Part shown: piece after piece, positions 10,601-25,600 of the stretch
Position numbering within the stretch: the first letter of the stretch is position 1
Layout of the letters: every line of letters starts with the position of its first letter
From: Archivesica marissinica
Lineage: Eukaryota; Mollusca; Bivalvia; Venerida; Vesicomyidae
Reading direction: 5' to 3'
Assembly: GCA_014843695.1 (NCBI GenBank)
Contig: CM026390.1
Coordinates: forward strand, 56,532,156-56,596,155
Length of the DNA stretch: 64,000 nt
The notes under the pieces: generated by a model
What the model saw: the letters and a program-made list of their open reading frames with translations, nothing else
Databases searched by the model: none
Told to the model about the DNA's origin: nothing
Position numbers and translations under genes: made by a program

Positions 10601-13600
10601 CTACTACATGTACATTTTCAATGTATGTGGTATTGGTAATGGTGTCAAGAGGCGCTCTATGGGGGAAAGGGTTTATGAACATTGGTTTGGCTACTACATG
10701 TACATTGTCAATGTATGTGGTATTGGTAATGGTGTCAAGAGGCGCTCTATGGGGGAAAGGGTTTATGAACATTGGTTTGGCTACTACATGTACATTGTCA
10801 ATGTATGTGGTATTGATAATGGTGTCAAGAGGTGCTGTATGGGGGAAAGGGTTTATGAACATTGGTTTGGCTACTACATGTACATTGTCAATGTATGTGG
10901 TATTGGTAATGGCGTCAAGAGGTGCTTCTATGGGGAAAGGGTTTATGAACATTGGTTTGGCTACTACATGTACATTGTCAATGTATGTGGTATTGGTAAT
11001 GGTGTCAAGAGGTGCTTCTATGGGGGAAAGGGTTTATGAACATTGGTTTGGCTACTACATGTACATTGTCAATGTATGTGGTATTGGTAATGGTGTCAAG
11101 AGGTGCTGTGCTCTATGGGGGAAAGGGTTTATGAACATTGGTTTGGCTACTACATGTACATTGTCAATGTATGTCGTATTGGTAATGGTGTCAAGAGGCG
11201 CTCTATGGGGGAAAGGGTTTATGAACATTGGTTTGGCTACTACATGTACATTGTCAATGTATGTGCTATTGGTAATGGTGTCAAGAGGTGCTCTATGGGG
11301 GAAAGGGTTTATGAACATTGGTTTGGCTACTACATGTACATTGTCAATGTATGTGGTATTGGTAATGGTGTCAAGGGGTGCTCTATGGGGAAAGGGTTTA
11401 TGAACATTGGTTTGGCTACTACATGTACATTGTCAATGTATGTGGCATTGGTAATGGTGTCAAGAGGTGCTCTATGGGGGAAAGGGTTTATGAACATTGG
11501 TTTGGCTACTACATGTACATTGTCAATGTATGTCGTATTGGTAATGGTGTCAAGAGGCGCTCTATGGGGGAAAGGGTTTATGAACATTGGTTTGGCTACT
11601 ACATGTACATTGTCAATGTATGTGGTATTGGTAATGGTGTCAAGAGCGTGCTCTATGGGGGAAAGGGTTAATCAACATTGGTTTGGCTACTACATGTACA
11701 TTGTCAATGTATGTGGTATTGGTAATGGTGTCAAGAGGTGCTCTATGGGGGAAAGGGTTTATGAACATTGGTTTGGCTACTACATGTACATTGTCAATGT
11801 ATGTGGTATTGGTAATGATGTCAAGAGGCGCTCTATGGGGGAAAGGGTTTATGAACATTGGTTTGGCTACTACATGTACATTGTCAATGTATGTGGTATT
11901 GGTAATGGTGTCAAGAGGCGCTCTATGGGGGAAAGGGTTTATGAACATTGGTTTGGCTACTACATGTACATTGTCAATGTATGTGGTATTGGTAATGGTG
12001 TCAAGAGGTGCTGTATGGGGGAAAGGGTTTATGAACATTGGTTTGGCTACTACATGTACATTGTCAATGTATGTGGTATTGGTAATGATGTCAAGAGGCG
12101 CTCTATGGGGGAAAGGGTTTATGAACATTGGTTTGGCTACTACATGTACATTGTCAATGTATGTGGTATTGGTAATGGTGTCAAGAGGCGCTCTATGGGG
12201 GAAAGGGTTTATGAACATTGGTTTGGCTACTACATGTACATTGTCAATGTATGTGGTATTGGTAATGGTGTCAAGAGGTGCTGTATGGGGGAAAGGGTTT
12301 ATGAACATTGGTTTGGCTACTACATGTACATTGTCAATGTATGTGGTATTGGTAATGATGTCAAGAGGCGCTCTATGGGGGAAAGGGTTTATGAACATTG
12401 GTTTGGCTACTACATGTACATTTTCAATGTATGTGGTATTGGTAATGGTGTCAAGAGGCGCTCTATGGGGGAAAGGGTTTATGAACATTGGTTTGGCTAC
12501 TACATGTACATTGTCAATGTATGTGGTATTGGTAATGGTGTCAAGAGGCGCTCTATGGGGGAAAGGGTTTATGAACATTGGTTTGGCTACTACATGTACA
12601 TTGTCAATGTATGTGGTATTGATAATGGTGTCAAGAGGTGCTGTATGGGGGAAAGGGTTTATGAACATTGGTTTGGCTACTACATGTACATTGTCAATGT
12701 ATGTGGTATTGGTAATGGCGTCAAGAGGTGCTTCTATGGGGAAAGGGTTTATGAACATTGGTTTGGCTACTACATGTACATTGTCAATGTATGTGGTATT
12801 GGTAATGGTGTCAAGAGGTGCTTCTATGGGGGAAAGGGTTTATGAACATTGGTTTGGCTACTACATGTACATTGTCAATGTATGTGGTATTGGTAATGGT
12901 GTCAAGAGGTGCTGTGCTCTATGGGGGAAAGGGTTTATGAACATTGGTTTGGCTACTACATTGTCTATGTATGTGGTATTGGTAATGGTGTCAAGAGGTG
13001 CTCTATGGAGGAAAGGGTTTATGAACATTGGTTTGGCTACTACATGTACATTGTCAATGTATGTGGTATTGGTAATGGTGTCAAGAGGTGCTCTATGGGG
13101 GAAAGGGTTTATGAACATTGGTTTGGCTACTACATGTACATTGTCAATGTATGTGGTATTGGTAATGGTGTCAAGAGGTGCTCTATGGGGGAGTGTTTAT
13201 GAACATTGGTTTGGCTACTACATGTACATTGTCAATGTATGTGGTATTGGTAATGGTGTCAAGAGGTGCTCTATGGGGGAAAGTGTTTATGAACATTGGT
13301 TTGGCTACTACATGTACATTGTCAATGTATGTGGTATTGGTAATGGTGTCAAGAGGTGCTCTATGGTGGAAAGGGTTTATGAACATTGGTTTGGCTACTA
13401 CATGTACATTGTCAATGTATGTGGCATTGGTAATGGTGTCAAGAGGCGCTCTATGGGGGAAAGGGTTTATGAACATTGGTTTGGCTACTACATGTACATT
13501 GTCAATGTATGTGGTATTGGTAATGGTGTCAAGAGGCGCTCTATGGGGGAAAGGGTTACCGTTTGCTGCTCTGATCATGCTGTATCCCTTCTCTCCAGTC

Positions 13601-16600
13601 ACAGACAGTCTTTCATCAGAGATCTTCAACTGGGGAGCTACAAACAAGATAGAAAACAAACCAGGTAAATATCTAAAACAAGAGATCATGGTCCTGTATC
13701 GCTCACCTGACTCCAGTTATTACCCCTGGGTCAGCATTTTAACAACTTTGAAAGATCATTGTACATCGATCATTCCTAACATTTGGCAATTTTTTTTAGA
13801 TGGTGGTCATCTATTATTCGTGACAACCTCCATTTTAACAAATCTGAAAAGGCATGTCATACATTTTGTGTTAAATGCTTTGTGTATATGGAACAAATAC
13901 AATATAATACTAAATTTATAACTAATTGTAGGCAAGAATTGTGAAACACAAGCGTTCTTCCCTTTGTCCCCACCCCCGCCTCCCAGTGGAAATGCAAGGA
14001 ATAGTGGAATTGAAGGGCTGTGCAAAATCCCACCACTTGAAATATAGAGTAGGACAAAAATAAACCAAAAGGGAAATGGAACCATCTATTCTTGGTGTGT
14101 GTGGTGTGTGGTGGTGTGTGGTGTGGTGGTGTGGTGTGGTGTGGTGTGGTGGGGTGTGTGGTGTGGTGTGGTATGATGTGGTGTGGTGTGAAGTCTGAAA
14201 GACTGTTAATTTTATTATGGTAAGACGGGGGATCGCACCTGCAATCCGATATATTGAGTGTTTGGCTTGACAGCTTATATATAATTGGATTCACACTCGA
14301 ATGACTGGAATAATTTACATGAGCTTTGAATTTCTACGATAAGTATGTATCAGGAAAAATATTCAACAATGGTGGTATGGTAATAATATCGTCAATCGCC
14401 CCGTTTTGGATTTGTTTGCAAATAACGTGACCGCTGTCAGTAACAGGTGCTTGATTTATATGGCACACGCTAGAACTGTCAAACAGGAAAATGAGCACAA
14501 ACAGATAAATATTCACATTATATTTCGAATATTACATTGGTTGTAAATGTTAATGTTTTCATTAACTCATTCATGTGTAGATCTCCCCTAAAACACACGT
14601 AAGCAGTGTATATATAGAGTGGTGGAATCTATGCTCGGCGTAAATCCCATTATTATTTTCTTAAGTCGTGAAAACAACTTTCAAGACACTCTTGTTGACA
14701 GTTTTATGCATCAGTCCCACTGGGCTCCTGGTACGGGGTGCACCCGGGAGTTGAACCGTAGTGCCACTGATGGACCGGGATGATGCCTGATGGACCTGGA
14801 TGAACCGGGGGTCTTCCCGGTGTTTTTTGACATGTCAAAAACCACCGTGGTGAACCTTGGAGGACCGGAAAGGGGAGCCCGACCTGGGTGAACCGTGTTG
14901 AACCGTGTTGACACCGTAGGTCCACCGGGAAGGACCGTGAAGGATCGTGGCTCTGCCGGCGTGGACCTGGGAGGACCGGGATGGAAAAAACCGAGCTATC
15001 GACGCCCGGTGGACAATGGTTCACCCCGGTCCTCCCGGTCCCCCATGGTTAGTTTAAACATATTTATTTTCTGTCAATACATGATTATTTACAACAACTG
15101 ATATAAGGAATTGGACAGAAAGCTGTATAGCTTATGATTGTCCTCTCCTTTCTAAATAATATACACAAACATTTCATGGCATAATAGTTTACAATTTCAT
15201 AAATCAATGATTTTTCTTTAGGTTAGCCCCTGTTGTAACAAATAAAAAATAATCAGCGTTCAGCGATGTGCTGCCTTCAAAAAACTTCTGCTGGAATGAA
15301 ATTAGGCTACAAGTCAGTCCTATTTATACTGCATTTTCACCTCGCCGGGATGAACCGTGGTGAACCGGGAAGGACCGTAGCTCCGCCGTGGAGAACCGGG
15401 ACGAACCGTAGCGTCACCGGGGTTCTGCCGGCATGGACCTGGGTGAACCGTGGAAAACCGGGGTCGAACCGGGCTGAGAACCGGGGTGAACCATGTAAGC
15501 GCCGGGATGAACCGTGGCCCTGCCAGGGCTCTACCTGGATGAACCAGGGTGCTCCCGGGTCTTGAGGGCCTCGACGGTCGACCATCGAGATTTTTCGGCA
15601 AATGAACGTCATTTTCACCCAGTACACCCCGGTCCATGAACCGGGATGACCCGGGAGGCTCCAGGATAAACCGTAGTACCGCCGGCCTCAGTGGGACTGA
15701 TGCATTAGATTCATCACGTAACCTTGCTGCTCAATACAGCTATCGCAACGCTGTCGATCGGCACCCGTTTATATGGGGGGGAACTGAAGACTTCAGGGCA
15801 CCAATGCACGGCGTATTGTTATTTTTTTATTTATCCACCATAATTTGTTGAATATCTTATTTTGATATAGTACATCATTGAATAAAAACACTTATTGGTC
15901 TTAATCAGAAATGGTATAGAAACTATTTTTCGGGTTAGTAGATTTTTAAAATTCGGATAGCTACATGAATTGCACATACACCGTATTAGTTTCGGTGGAA
16001 ATGATTTGTTTGTTTATATTCGTCTGCTGGATAAGTCACGTGAGAGTTGCATCAACCTACCGATACACTCAACGGAATGCTATTGAACCATGCTTCAGCG
16101 CTGTCAGTGAATTTAGCCTAGAACTATAGCAATATTTCTTCTTCGTGTATACAGCACTCCTTCACTTATGAAGATTAGGTATTTTAAATATGGATGGAAA
16201 TGGAAAATACGCCGAGCATAGGAATACGCCGAGCATAGGTTCCACCAATCTAAAGAAATATTTGTTTGTTTTGTAATGGGTGAACAATCATGATTTATTT
16301 TGCAACGTTGCGTGCCAGTCATGCGAATATGCCGGAAAACACATTTCTGTTACCGTAATTGAAATTTGATTGGCGAACTGGCAACAGGTGCTATGTTGAA
16401 TTCACATGTGAGTGAAATTGTAGTTTTATTTTAAAAGATGTCATGCAATCTCAGTTTTGTCAAGCGCATTAAATACAAGAATGGTCACTTTACATAGTAA
16501 TATTATTTTATCTGCTATAAAAGTGAAAAGGTACTGACCGACAATTCTTAGAGGACCGAAACAGGTATGCCATTGATAATAGTTTGCATAAAATGTTATA

Positions 16601-19600
16601 AATTTTAGTTATGGGGTTTGTGCCCCTACTCTACCTGCGATCTGTGTGTGAGTGGAGTTGGGCTTTGTCTGACCTTATATTTCAGTGGGGGGGGGGTGAT
16701 ATTACTTGGGAGGGTGTTGTTATGACCCAGGCTGGTTGCTATGACCCAGGCTGGTTCTGTAACCTTTTTGTTTGATGTTTTTACATTTCTTTTTATGACC
16801 CGACGGGATTTATCGGCTAGTACATGCACTTCGCATTTATCAGAATTGAATTACATGGGCCAATCTTTTTCCAAGGTTTCAAGTGACTAGTGTAGATCTT
16901 TCTACAGGGTTTGTACATCCGTAGCTGATTTGATTGCTAATGTCTTACTCGATCTGTTTCAAAATCCGATGCTCTACCAAGGATGCCACTAATAGCACTG
17001 CAATAGTATTATTAGTATATGAGGGGTATGTGGGTCTTGACATTGTTCCATGTATCTGTGGGCAATGCATACTAAAGATGTGTTTTTCAGAACATACTAT
17101 TTCTATTAATAGAATGTGGGTAAATCCATTTACTATTCTAAATTTAGAAATATACCCCCCCATCAGATTAATTTACTTATAATAGAAGTCCATTTTCATA
17201 ATTATTAATTCACCCAAAGCAGTTATTCAAATAAATATTAATGAGTATTATTACCAACCCAAAAGTGTATAAAATTCTCTTCTTAAATCAATATTTCTTG
17301 CGTTTCCCTACACAGAAACTGATAGTTTGTAGTACACCATATATTAAAGTATCAATGCTGTCACAAAGATCCCAGTACTTGGTTCGTGTATATATAACAT
17401 ATTATTACTAAACAATCCTGTAATGGACCGGAGGAAGTTGGTTACCTATCAATTACTTATATCACCCAGCCTCTAAAATTAGCCCATCACACTTTTTGTC
17501 ACCCTGACATTTTTATTACCTAATAGTCATCAAACATTTCGACGCATAACATGCCCTGCAGACAGGACATATCACCATTAGTCCATTACATATTTAACTA
17601 GTGTTATAGCTATGCAAATGAGCACTGTATAAATATTCATGACTCCATTTACAGAATTGACATAATAACTTACATGTAGAACGTACACTGTTGCCGACAT
17701 GTTTTTCATGCTGTAACCGGAAACAAACCCTGTTTTTAAACTTTAATAGTTATCGCACCATCTAATTAAAACTCAATAGTCCTACACAATCTGTTTTGCA
17801 GACAGGAAATATCACCATTAGTCCATTACATATTTTTCATATTTCACTAGTGTTTTATAACTATGCAAATGAGCACTGTATAAATAGTCATGCCTCCATT
17901 TACAGAATTGACATAATAACATACATGTAGAACGTACACTGTTGCCGACATGTTTTTCATGCTGTAACCGGAAACAAACCCTGTTTTTAAACTTTAATAT
18001 TTATCGCACCATCTAATTAAAACTCAATAGTCCTACACAATATGTTTTGCAGGTGTAAACTTCCAACATGTTTAGGTAGGGAAGGGTTGAATGTTGTTCT
18101 TTAGGAAATACATTAATAATACAATGTGAAGGATCCATTGAAGAATTTCCGTGAAAAATAGCTAAAGGGCATTTGGATACAACAGTTTAATCTGTACGAT
18201 TCTGAGAAAGAAATACAAGAGGGCCAATCTCACATGACTCACTTTTTACCATGGGGCCATCATTCTAACAACTTTGAAAGAGCATTGTACATCGATAATC
18301 CTGCACCTACCCAAGCATCATGACCAGAAATGGTGGCAATAGACCCAATGGTTAAAGACGGTCAGACACATTGCGGTAACAATACCTACTTTGCTCAGGT
18401 GAACAAACGAGATATACAACAAACCAGGTAAATGTAAACAAACAACATTTACAACAAACCAGGTAAATGTAAACAAACGAGATATACAACAAACCAGTTA
18501 AATGTAAACAAACAAGATATACAACAAACCAGGTAAATGTAAACAAACGAGATATACAACAAACCAGGTAAATGTAAACAAACGAGATATACAACAAACC
18601 AGGTAAATGTAAACAAACGAGATATACAACAAACCAGGTAAATGTAAACAAACGAGATATACAACAAACCAGGTAAATGTAAACAAACGAGATATACAAC
18701 AAACCAGGTAAATGTAAACAAACGAGATATACAACAAACCAGTTAAATGTAAACAAACGAGATATACAACAAACCAGGTAAATGTAAACAAACAACATAT
18801 ACAACAAACCAGGTAAATGTAAACAAACGAGATATACAACAAACCAGGTAAATGTAAACAAACGAGATATACAACAAACCAGGTAAATGTAAACAAACGA
18901 GATATACAACAAACCAGGTAAATGTAAACAAACAAGATATACAACAAACCAGGTAAATGTAAACAAGGTATGCCATTGATAATAGTTTGCATATAATGTT
19001 ATAAATTTTAGTTATGGGGTGTGTGCCCCTACTCTACCTGCGATCTGTGTGCGAGGGGAGTTGGGCTATGTCTGACCTTATATTTCAGTGGGGGGGGGTA
19101 ATCTTACTTGGGAGGGTGTTGCTATGACCCAGGCTGGTTCTTTAACCTGATTTGTTTGATGTTTTTACATATCTTTTTATGACCCGACAGGAGTTATCGG
19201 CTAGTACATGCACTTCGCATTTATCAGAATTGAATTACATGGGCCAATCTTTATCCCAGGTTTCAAGTGACTGTAGATCTTTCTACAGGGTTTGTACATC
19301 CGTAGCTGATTTGATTGCTAATGTCGTTGAACCGTACTCGATCTGTTTCCAAATCCGATGCTCTACCAAGGGTGCCACTAATAGCAATGCAATAGTATTA
19401 TTAGTATATGAGGGGTCTGTGGGTCTTGACATTGTATCATGTACATGGGGCCAATGCATACTAAAGATGTGTTTTTCAGAACATACTATTTCTATTAATA
19501 GAATATGGGTAAATCCATTTACTATTTTAAATTTATAAATATACGCCATCAGATTAATTTACTTATAATAGAAGTCCATTTTCATAATTATTAATTCACC

Positions 19601-22600
19601 CAAAGGAGTTATTCAAATAAATATTAATGAGTATTACTACCAACCCAAATGTGTATACAATTCTTTTCTTAAATCAATATTTCTTGCGTTTCCCTACACA
19701 GAAACTGATAGTTTGTAGTGCACCATATATTAAAGTATCAATGCTGTCACAAAGATCCCAGTACTTGGTTCGTGTATATATAACATATTATTACTAAACA
19801 ATCCTGTAATGGACCGGAGGAAGTTGGTTACCTATGAATTACTTATACCACCCAGCCTCTAAAATTAGTCCATCACACTTTTTATCACCCTGACATTTTT
19901 ATTACCTAATAGTCATCAAACATTTCGACTCATAACATGCCCTGCAGACAGGACATATCACCATTAGTCCATTACATATTTTTCATATTTCACTAGTGTT
20001 TTATAACTATGCAAATGAGCACTGTATAAATAGTCATGCCTCCATTTACAGAATTGACAGAATAACATACATGTAGAACGTACACTGTTGCCGACATGTT
20101 TTTCATGCTGTAACCGGAAACAAACCCTGTTTTTAAACTTTAATATTTATCGCACCATCTAATTAAAACTCAATAGTCCTACACAATCTGTTTTGCAGGT
20201 GTAAACTTCCAACATGTTTAGGTAGGGAAGGGTTGAATGTTGTTCTTTAGGAAATACATTAATAATACAATGTGAAGGATCCATTGAAGAATTTCCGTGA
20301 AAAATAGCTAATGGGCATTTGGATACAACAGTTTAATCTGTACGATTCTGAGAAAGAAATACAAGAGGGCCAATCTCACCTGACTCAATTTTTACCCTGG
20401 GGCCATCACTCTAACAACTTTGAAAGAGCATTATACATCGATAATCCTGCACATACCCAAGCATCATGACCAGAAATGGTGGCAATAGACCCAATGGTTA
20501 AAGACGGTCAGACACATTGCGGTAACAATACCTACTTTGCTCAGGTGAACAAACGAGATATACAACAAACCAGGTAAATGTAAACAAACGAGATATACAA
20601 CAAACCAGTTAAATGTAAACAAACGAGATATACAACAAACCAGGTAAATGTAAACAAAAGAGATATACAACAAACCAGGTAAATGTAAACAAACGAGATA
20701 TACAACAAACCAGGTAAATGTAAACAAACGAGATATACAACAAACCAGGTAAATGTAAACAAACGAGATATACAACAAACCAGGTAAATGTAAACAAACG
20801 AGATATACAACAAACCAGGTAAATGTAAACAAACGAGATATACAACAAACCAGGTAAATGTAAACAAACGAGATATACAACAAACCAGTTAAATGTAAAC
20901 AAACGAGATATACAACAAACCAGGTAAATGTAAACAAACGAGATATACAACAAACCAGGTAAATGTAAACAAACGAGATATACAACAAACCAGGTAAATG
21001 TAAACAAACAAGATATACAACAAACCCGGTAAATGTAAACAAACGAGATATACAACAAACCAGGTAAATGTAAACAAACGAGATATACAACAAACCAGGT
21101 ATATGTAAACACACAAGATATACAACAAACCAGGTAAATGTAAACAAGGTATGCCATTGATAATAGTTTGCATATAATGTTATAAATTTTAGTTATGGGG
21201 TGTGTGCCCCTACTCTACCTGCGATCTGTGTGCGAGGGGAGTTGGGCTATGTCTGACCTTATATTTCAGTGGGGGGGGGGTAATCTTACTTGGGAGGGTG
21301 TTGCTATGACCCAGGCTGGTTCTTTAACCTGATTTGTTTGATGTTTTTACATTTCTTTTTATGACCCGACAGGAGTTATCGGCTAGTACATGCACTTCGC
21401 ATTTATCAGAATTGAATTACATGGGCCAATCTTTTTCCCAGGTTTCAAGTGACTGTAGATCTTTCTACAGGGTTTGTACATCCGTAGCTGATTTGATTGC
21501 TAATGTCGTTGAACCGTACTCGATCTGTTTCCAAATCCGATGCTCTACTAATAGCAATGCAATAGTATTATTAGTATATGAGGGGTATGTGGGTCTTGAC
21601 ATTGTATCATGTACATGGGGCCAATGCATACTAAAGATGTGTTTTTCAGAACATACTATTTCTATTAATAGAATATGGGTAAATCCATTTACTATTTTAA
21701 ATTTATAAATATACGCCATCAGATTAATTTACTTATAATAGAAGTCCATTTTCATAATTATTAATTCACCCAAAGCAGTTATTCAAATAAATATTAATGA
21801 GTATTACTACCAACCCAAATGTGTATACAATTCTTTTCTTAAATCAATATTTCTTGCGTTTCCCTACACAGAAACTGATAGTTTGTAGTGCACCATATAT
21901 TAAAGTATCAATGCTGTCACAAAGATCCCAGTACTTGGTTCGTGTATATATAACATATTATTACTAAACAATCCTGTAATGGACCGGAGGAAGTTGGTTA
22001 CCTATGAATTACTTATACCACCCAGCCTCTAAAATTAGTCCATCACACTTTTTATCACCCTGAAATTTTTATTACCTAATAGTCATCAAACATTTCGACT
22101 CATAACATGCCCTGCAGACAGGACATATCACCATTAGTCCATTACATATTTTTCATATTTCACTAGTGTTTTATAACTATGCAAATGAGCACTGTATAAA
22201 TAGTCATGCCTCCATTTACAGAATTGACAGAATAACATACATGTAGAACGTACACTGTTGCCGACATGTTTTTCATGCTGTAACCGGAAACAAACCCTGT
22301 TTTTAAACTTTAATATTTATCGCACCATCTAATTAAAACTCAATAGTCCTACACAATCTGTTTTGCAGGTGTAAACTTCCAACATGTTTAGGTAGGGAAG
22401 GGTTGAATGTTGTTCTTTAGGAAATACATTAATAATACAATGTGAAGGATCCATTGAAGAATTTCCGTGAAAAATAGCTAAAGGGCATTTGGATACAACA
22501 GTTTAATCTGTACGATTCTGAGAAAGAAATACAAGAGGGCCAATCTCACCTGACTCAATTTTTACCCTGGGGCCATCACTCTAACAACTTTGAAAGAGCA

Positions 22601-25600
22601 TTATACATCGATAATCCTGCACATACCCAAGCATCATGACCAGAAATGGTGGCAATAGACCCAATGGTTAAAGACGGTCAGACACATTGCGGTAACAATA
22701 CCTACTTTGCTCAGGTGAACAAACGAGATATACAACAAACCAGGTAAATGTAAACAAACAACATTTACAACAAACCAGGTAAATGTAAACAAACGAGATA
22801 TACAACAAACCAGTTAAATGTAAACAAACGAGATATACAACAAACCAGGTAAATGTAAACAAACGAGATATACAACAAACCAGGTAAATGTAAACAAACG
22901 AGATATACAACAAACCAGGTAAATGTAAACAAACGAGATATACAACAAACCAGGTAAATGTAAACAAACGAGATATACAACAAACCAGGTAAATGTAAAC
23001 AAACGAGATATACAACAAACCAGGTAAATGTAAACAAACGAGATATACAACAAACCAGTTAAATGTAAACAAACGAGATATACAACAAACCAGGTAAATG
23101 TAAACAAACAACATTTACAACAAACCAGGTAAATGTAAACAAACGAGATATACAACAAACCCGGTAAATGTAAACAAACGAGATATACAACAAACCAGGT
23201 AAATGTAAACAAACGAGATATACAACAAACCAGGTAAATGTAAACAAACGAGATATACAACAAACCAGGTAAATGTAAACAAAGTATGCCATTGATAATA
23301 GTTTGCATATAATGTTATAAATTTTAGTTATGGGGTGTGTGCCCCTACTCTACCTGCGATCTGTGTGCGAGGGGAGTTGGGCTATGTCTGACCTTATATT
23401 TCAGTGGGGGGGGGTAATCTTACTTGGGAGGGTGTTGCTATGACCCAGGCTGGTTCTTTAACCTGATTTGTTTGATGTTTTTACATATCTTTTTATGACC
23501 CGACAGGAGTTATCGGCTAGTACATGCACTTCGCATTTATCAGAATTGAATTACATGGGCCAATCTTTATCCCAGGTTTCAAGTGACTGTAGATCTTTCT
23601 ACAGGGTTTGTACATCCGTAGCTGATTTGATTGCTAATGTCGTTGAACCGTACTCGATCTGTTTCCAAATCCGATGCTCTACCAAGGGTGCCACTAATAG
23701 CAATGCAATAGTATTATTAGTATATGAGGGGTCTGTGGGTCTTGACATTGTATCATGTACATGGGGCCAATGCATACTAAAGATGTGTTTTTCAGAACAT
23801 ACTATTTCTATTAATAGAATATGGGTAAATCCATTTACTATTTTAAATTTATAAATATACGCCATCAGATTAATTTACTTATAATAGAAGTCCATTTTCA
23901 TAATTATTAATTCACCCAAAGGAGTTATTCAAATAAATATTAATGAGTATTACTACCAACCCAAATGTGTATACAATTCTTTTCTTAAATCAATATTTCT
24001 TGCGTTTCCCTACACAGAAACTGATAGTTTGTAGTGCACCATATATTAAAGTATCAATGCTGTCACAAAGATCCCAGTACTTGGTTCGTGTATATATAAC
24101 ATATTATTACTAAACAATCCTGTAATGGACCGGAGGAAGTTGGTTACCTATGAATTACTTATACCACCCAGCCTCTAAAATTAGTCCATCACACTTTTTA
24201 TCACCCTGACATTTTTATTACCTAATAGTCATCAAACATTTCGACTCATAACATGCCCTGCAGACAGGACATATCACCATTAGTCCATTACATATTTTTC
24301 ATATTTCACTAGTGTTTTATAACTATGCAAATGAGCACTGTATAAATAGTCATGCCTCCATTTACAGAATTGACAGAATAACATACATGTAGAACGTACA
24401 CTGTTGCCGACATGTTTTTCATGCTGTAACCGGAAACAAACCCTGTTTTTAAACTTTAATATTTATCGCACCATCTAATTAAAACTCAATAGTCCTACAC
24501 AATCTGTTTTGCAGGTGTAAACTTCCAACATGTTTAGGTAGGGAAGGGTTGAATGTTGTTCTTTAGGAAATACATTAATAATACAATGTGAAGGATCCAT
24601 TGAAGAATTTCCGTGAAAAATAGCTAAAGGGCATTTGGATACAACAGTTTAATCTGTACGATTCTGAGAAAGAAATACAAGAGGGCCAATCTCACCTGAC
24701 TCAATTTTTACCCTGGGGCCATCACTCTAACAACTTTGAAAGAGCATTATACATCGATAATCCTGCACATACCCAAGCATCATGACCAGAAATGGTGGCA
24801 ATAGACCCAATGGTTAAAGACGGTCAGACACATTGCGGTAACAATACCTACTTTGCTCAGGTGAACAAACGAGATATACAACAAACCAGGTAAATGTAAA
24901 CAAACAACATTTACAACAAACCAGGTAAATGTAAACAAACAACATTTACAACAAACCAGGTAAATGTAAACAAACAAGTTATACAACAAACCAGGTAAAT
25001 GTAAACAAACGAGATATACAACAAACCAGTTAAATGTAAACAAACGAGATATACAACAAACCAGGTAAATGTAAACAAACGAGATATACAACAAACCAGG
25101 TAAATGTAAACAAACGAGATATACAACAAACCAGGTAAATGTAAACAAACGAGATATACAACAAACCAGGTAAATGTAAACAAACGAGATATACAACAAA
25201 CCAGGTAAATGTAAACAAACGAGATATACAACAAACCAGGTAAATGTAAACAAACGAGATATACAACAAACCAGGTAAATGTAAACAAACGAGATATACA
25301 ACAAACCAGGTAAATGTAAACAAACGAGATATACAACAAACCAGGTAAATGTAAACAAACGAGATATACAACAAACCAGGTAAATGTAAACAAACGAGAT
25401 ATACAACAAACCAGGTATATGTAAACACACAAGATATACAACAAACCAGGAAATGTAAACAAGGTATGCCATTGATAATAGTTTGCATATAATGTTATAA
25501 ATTTTAGTTATGGGGTGTGTGCCCCTACTCTACCTGCGATCTGTGTGCGAGGGGAGTTGGGCTATGTCTGACCTTATATTTCAGGGGGGGGGGTAATCTT

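Noticed and set aside
10046..13921. Very long open frames (up to 661 codons) with 30-residue repeats such as [20 protein letters not shown]
   Set aside because: The 90-bp unit is a multiple of three, so any stop-free frame stays open over the whole array; two plus frames and one minus frame do. A random 30-codon frame lacks stops about a quarter of the time. The array is intronic to ASH2L.
14704..15637. Pro/Arg-rich frames in the GC-rich arms
   Set aside because: Degenerate CCGG-type words lack stops by composition. Overlapping frames on both strands and no homology.
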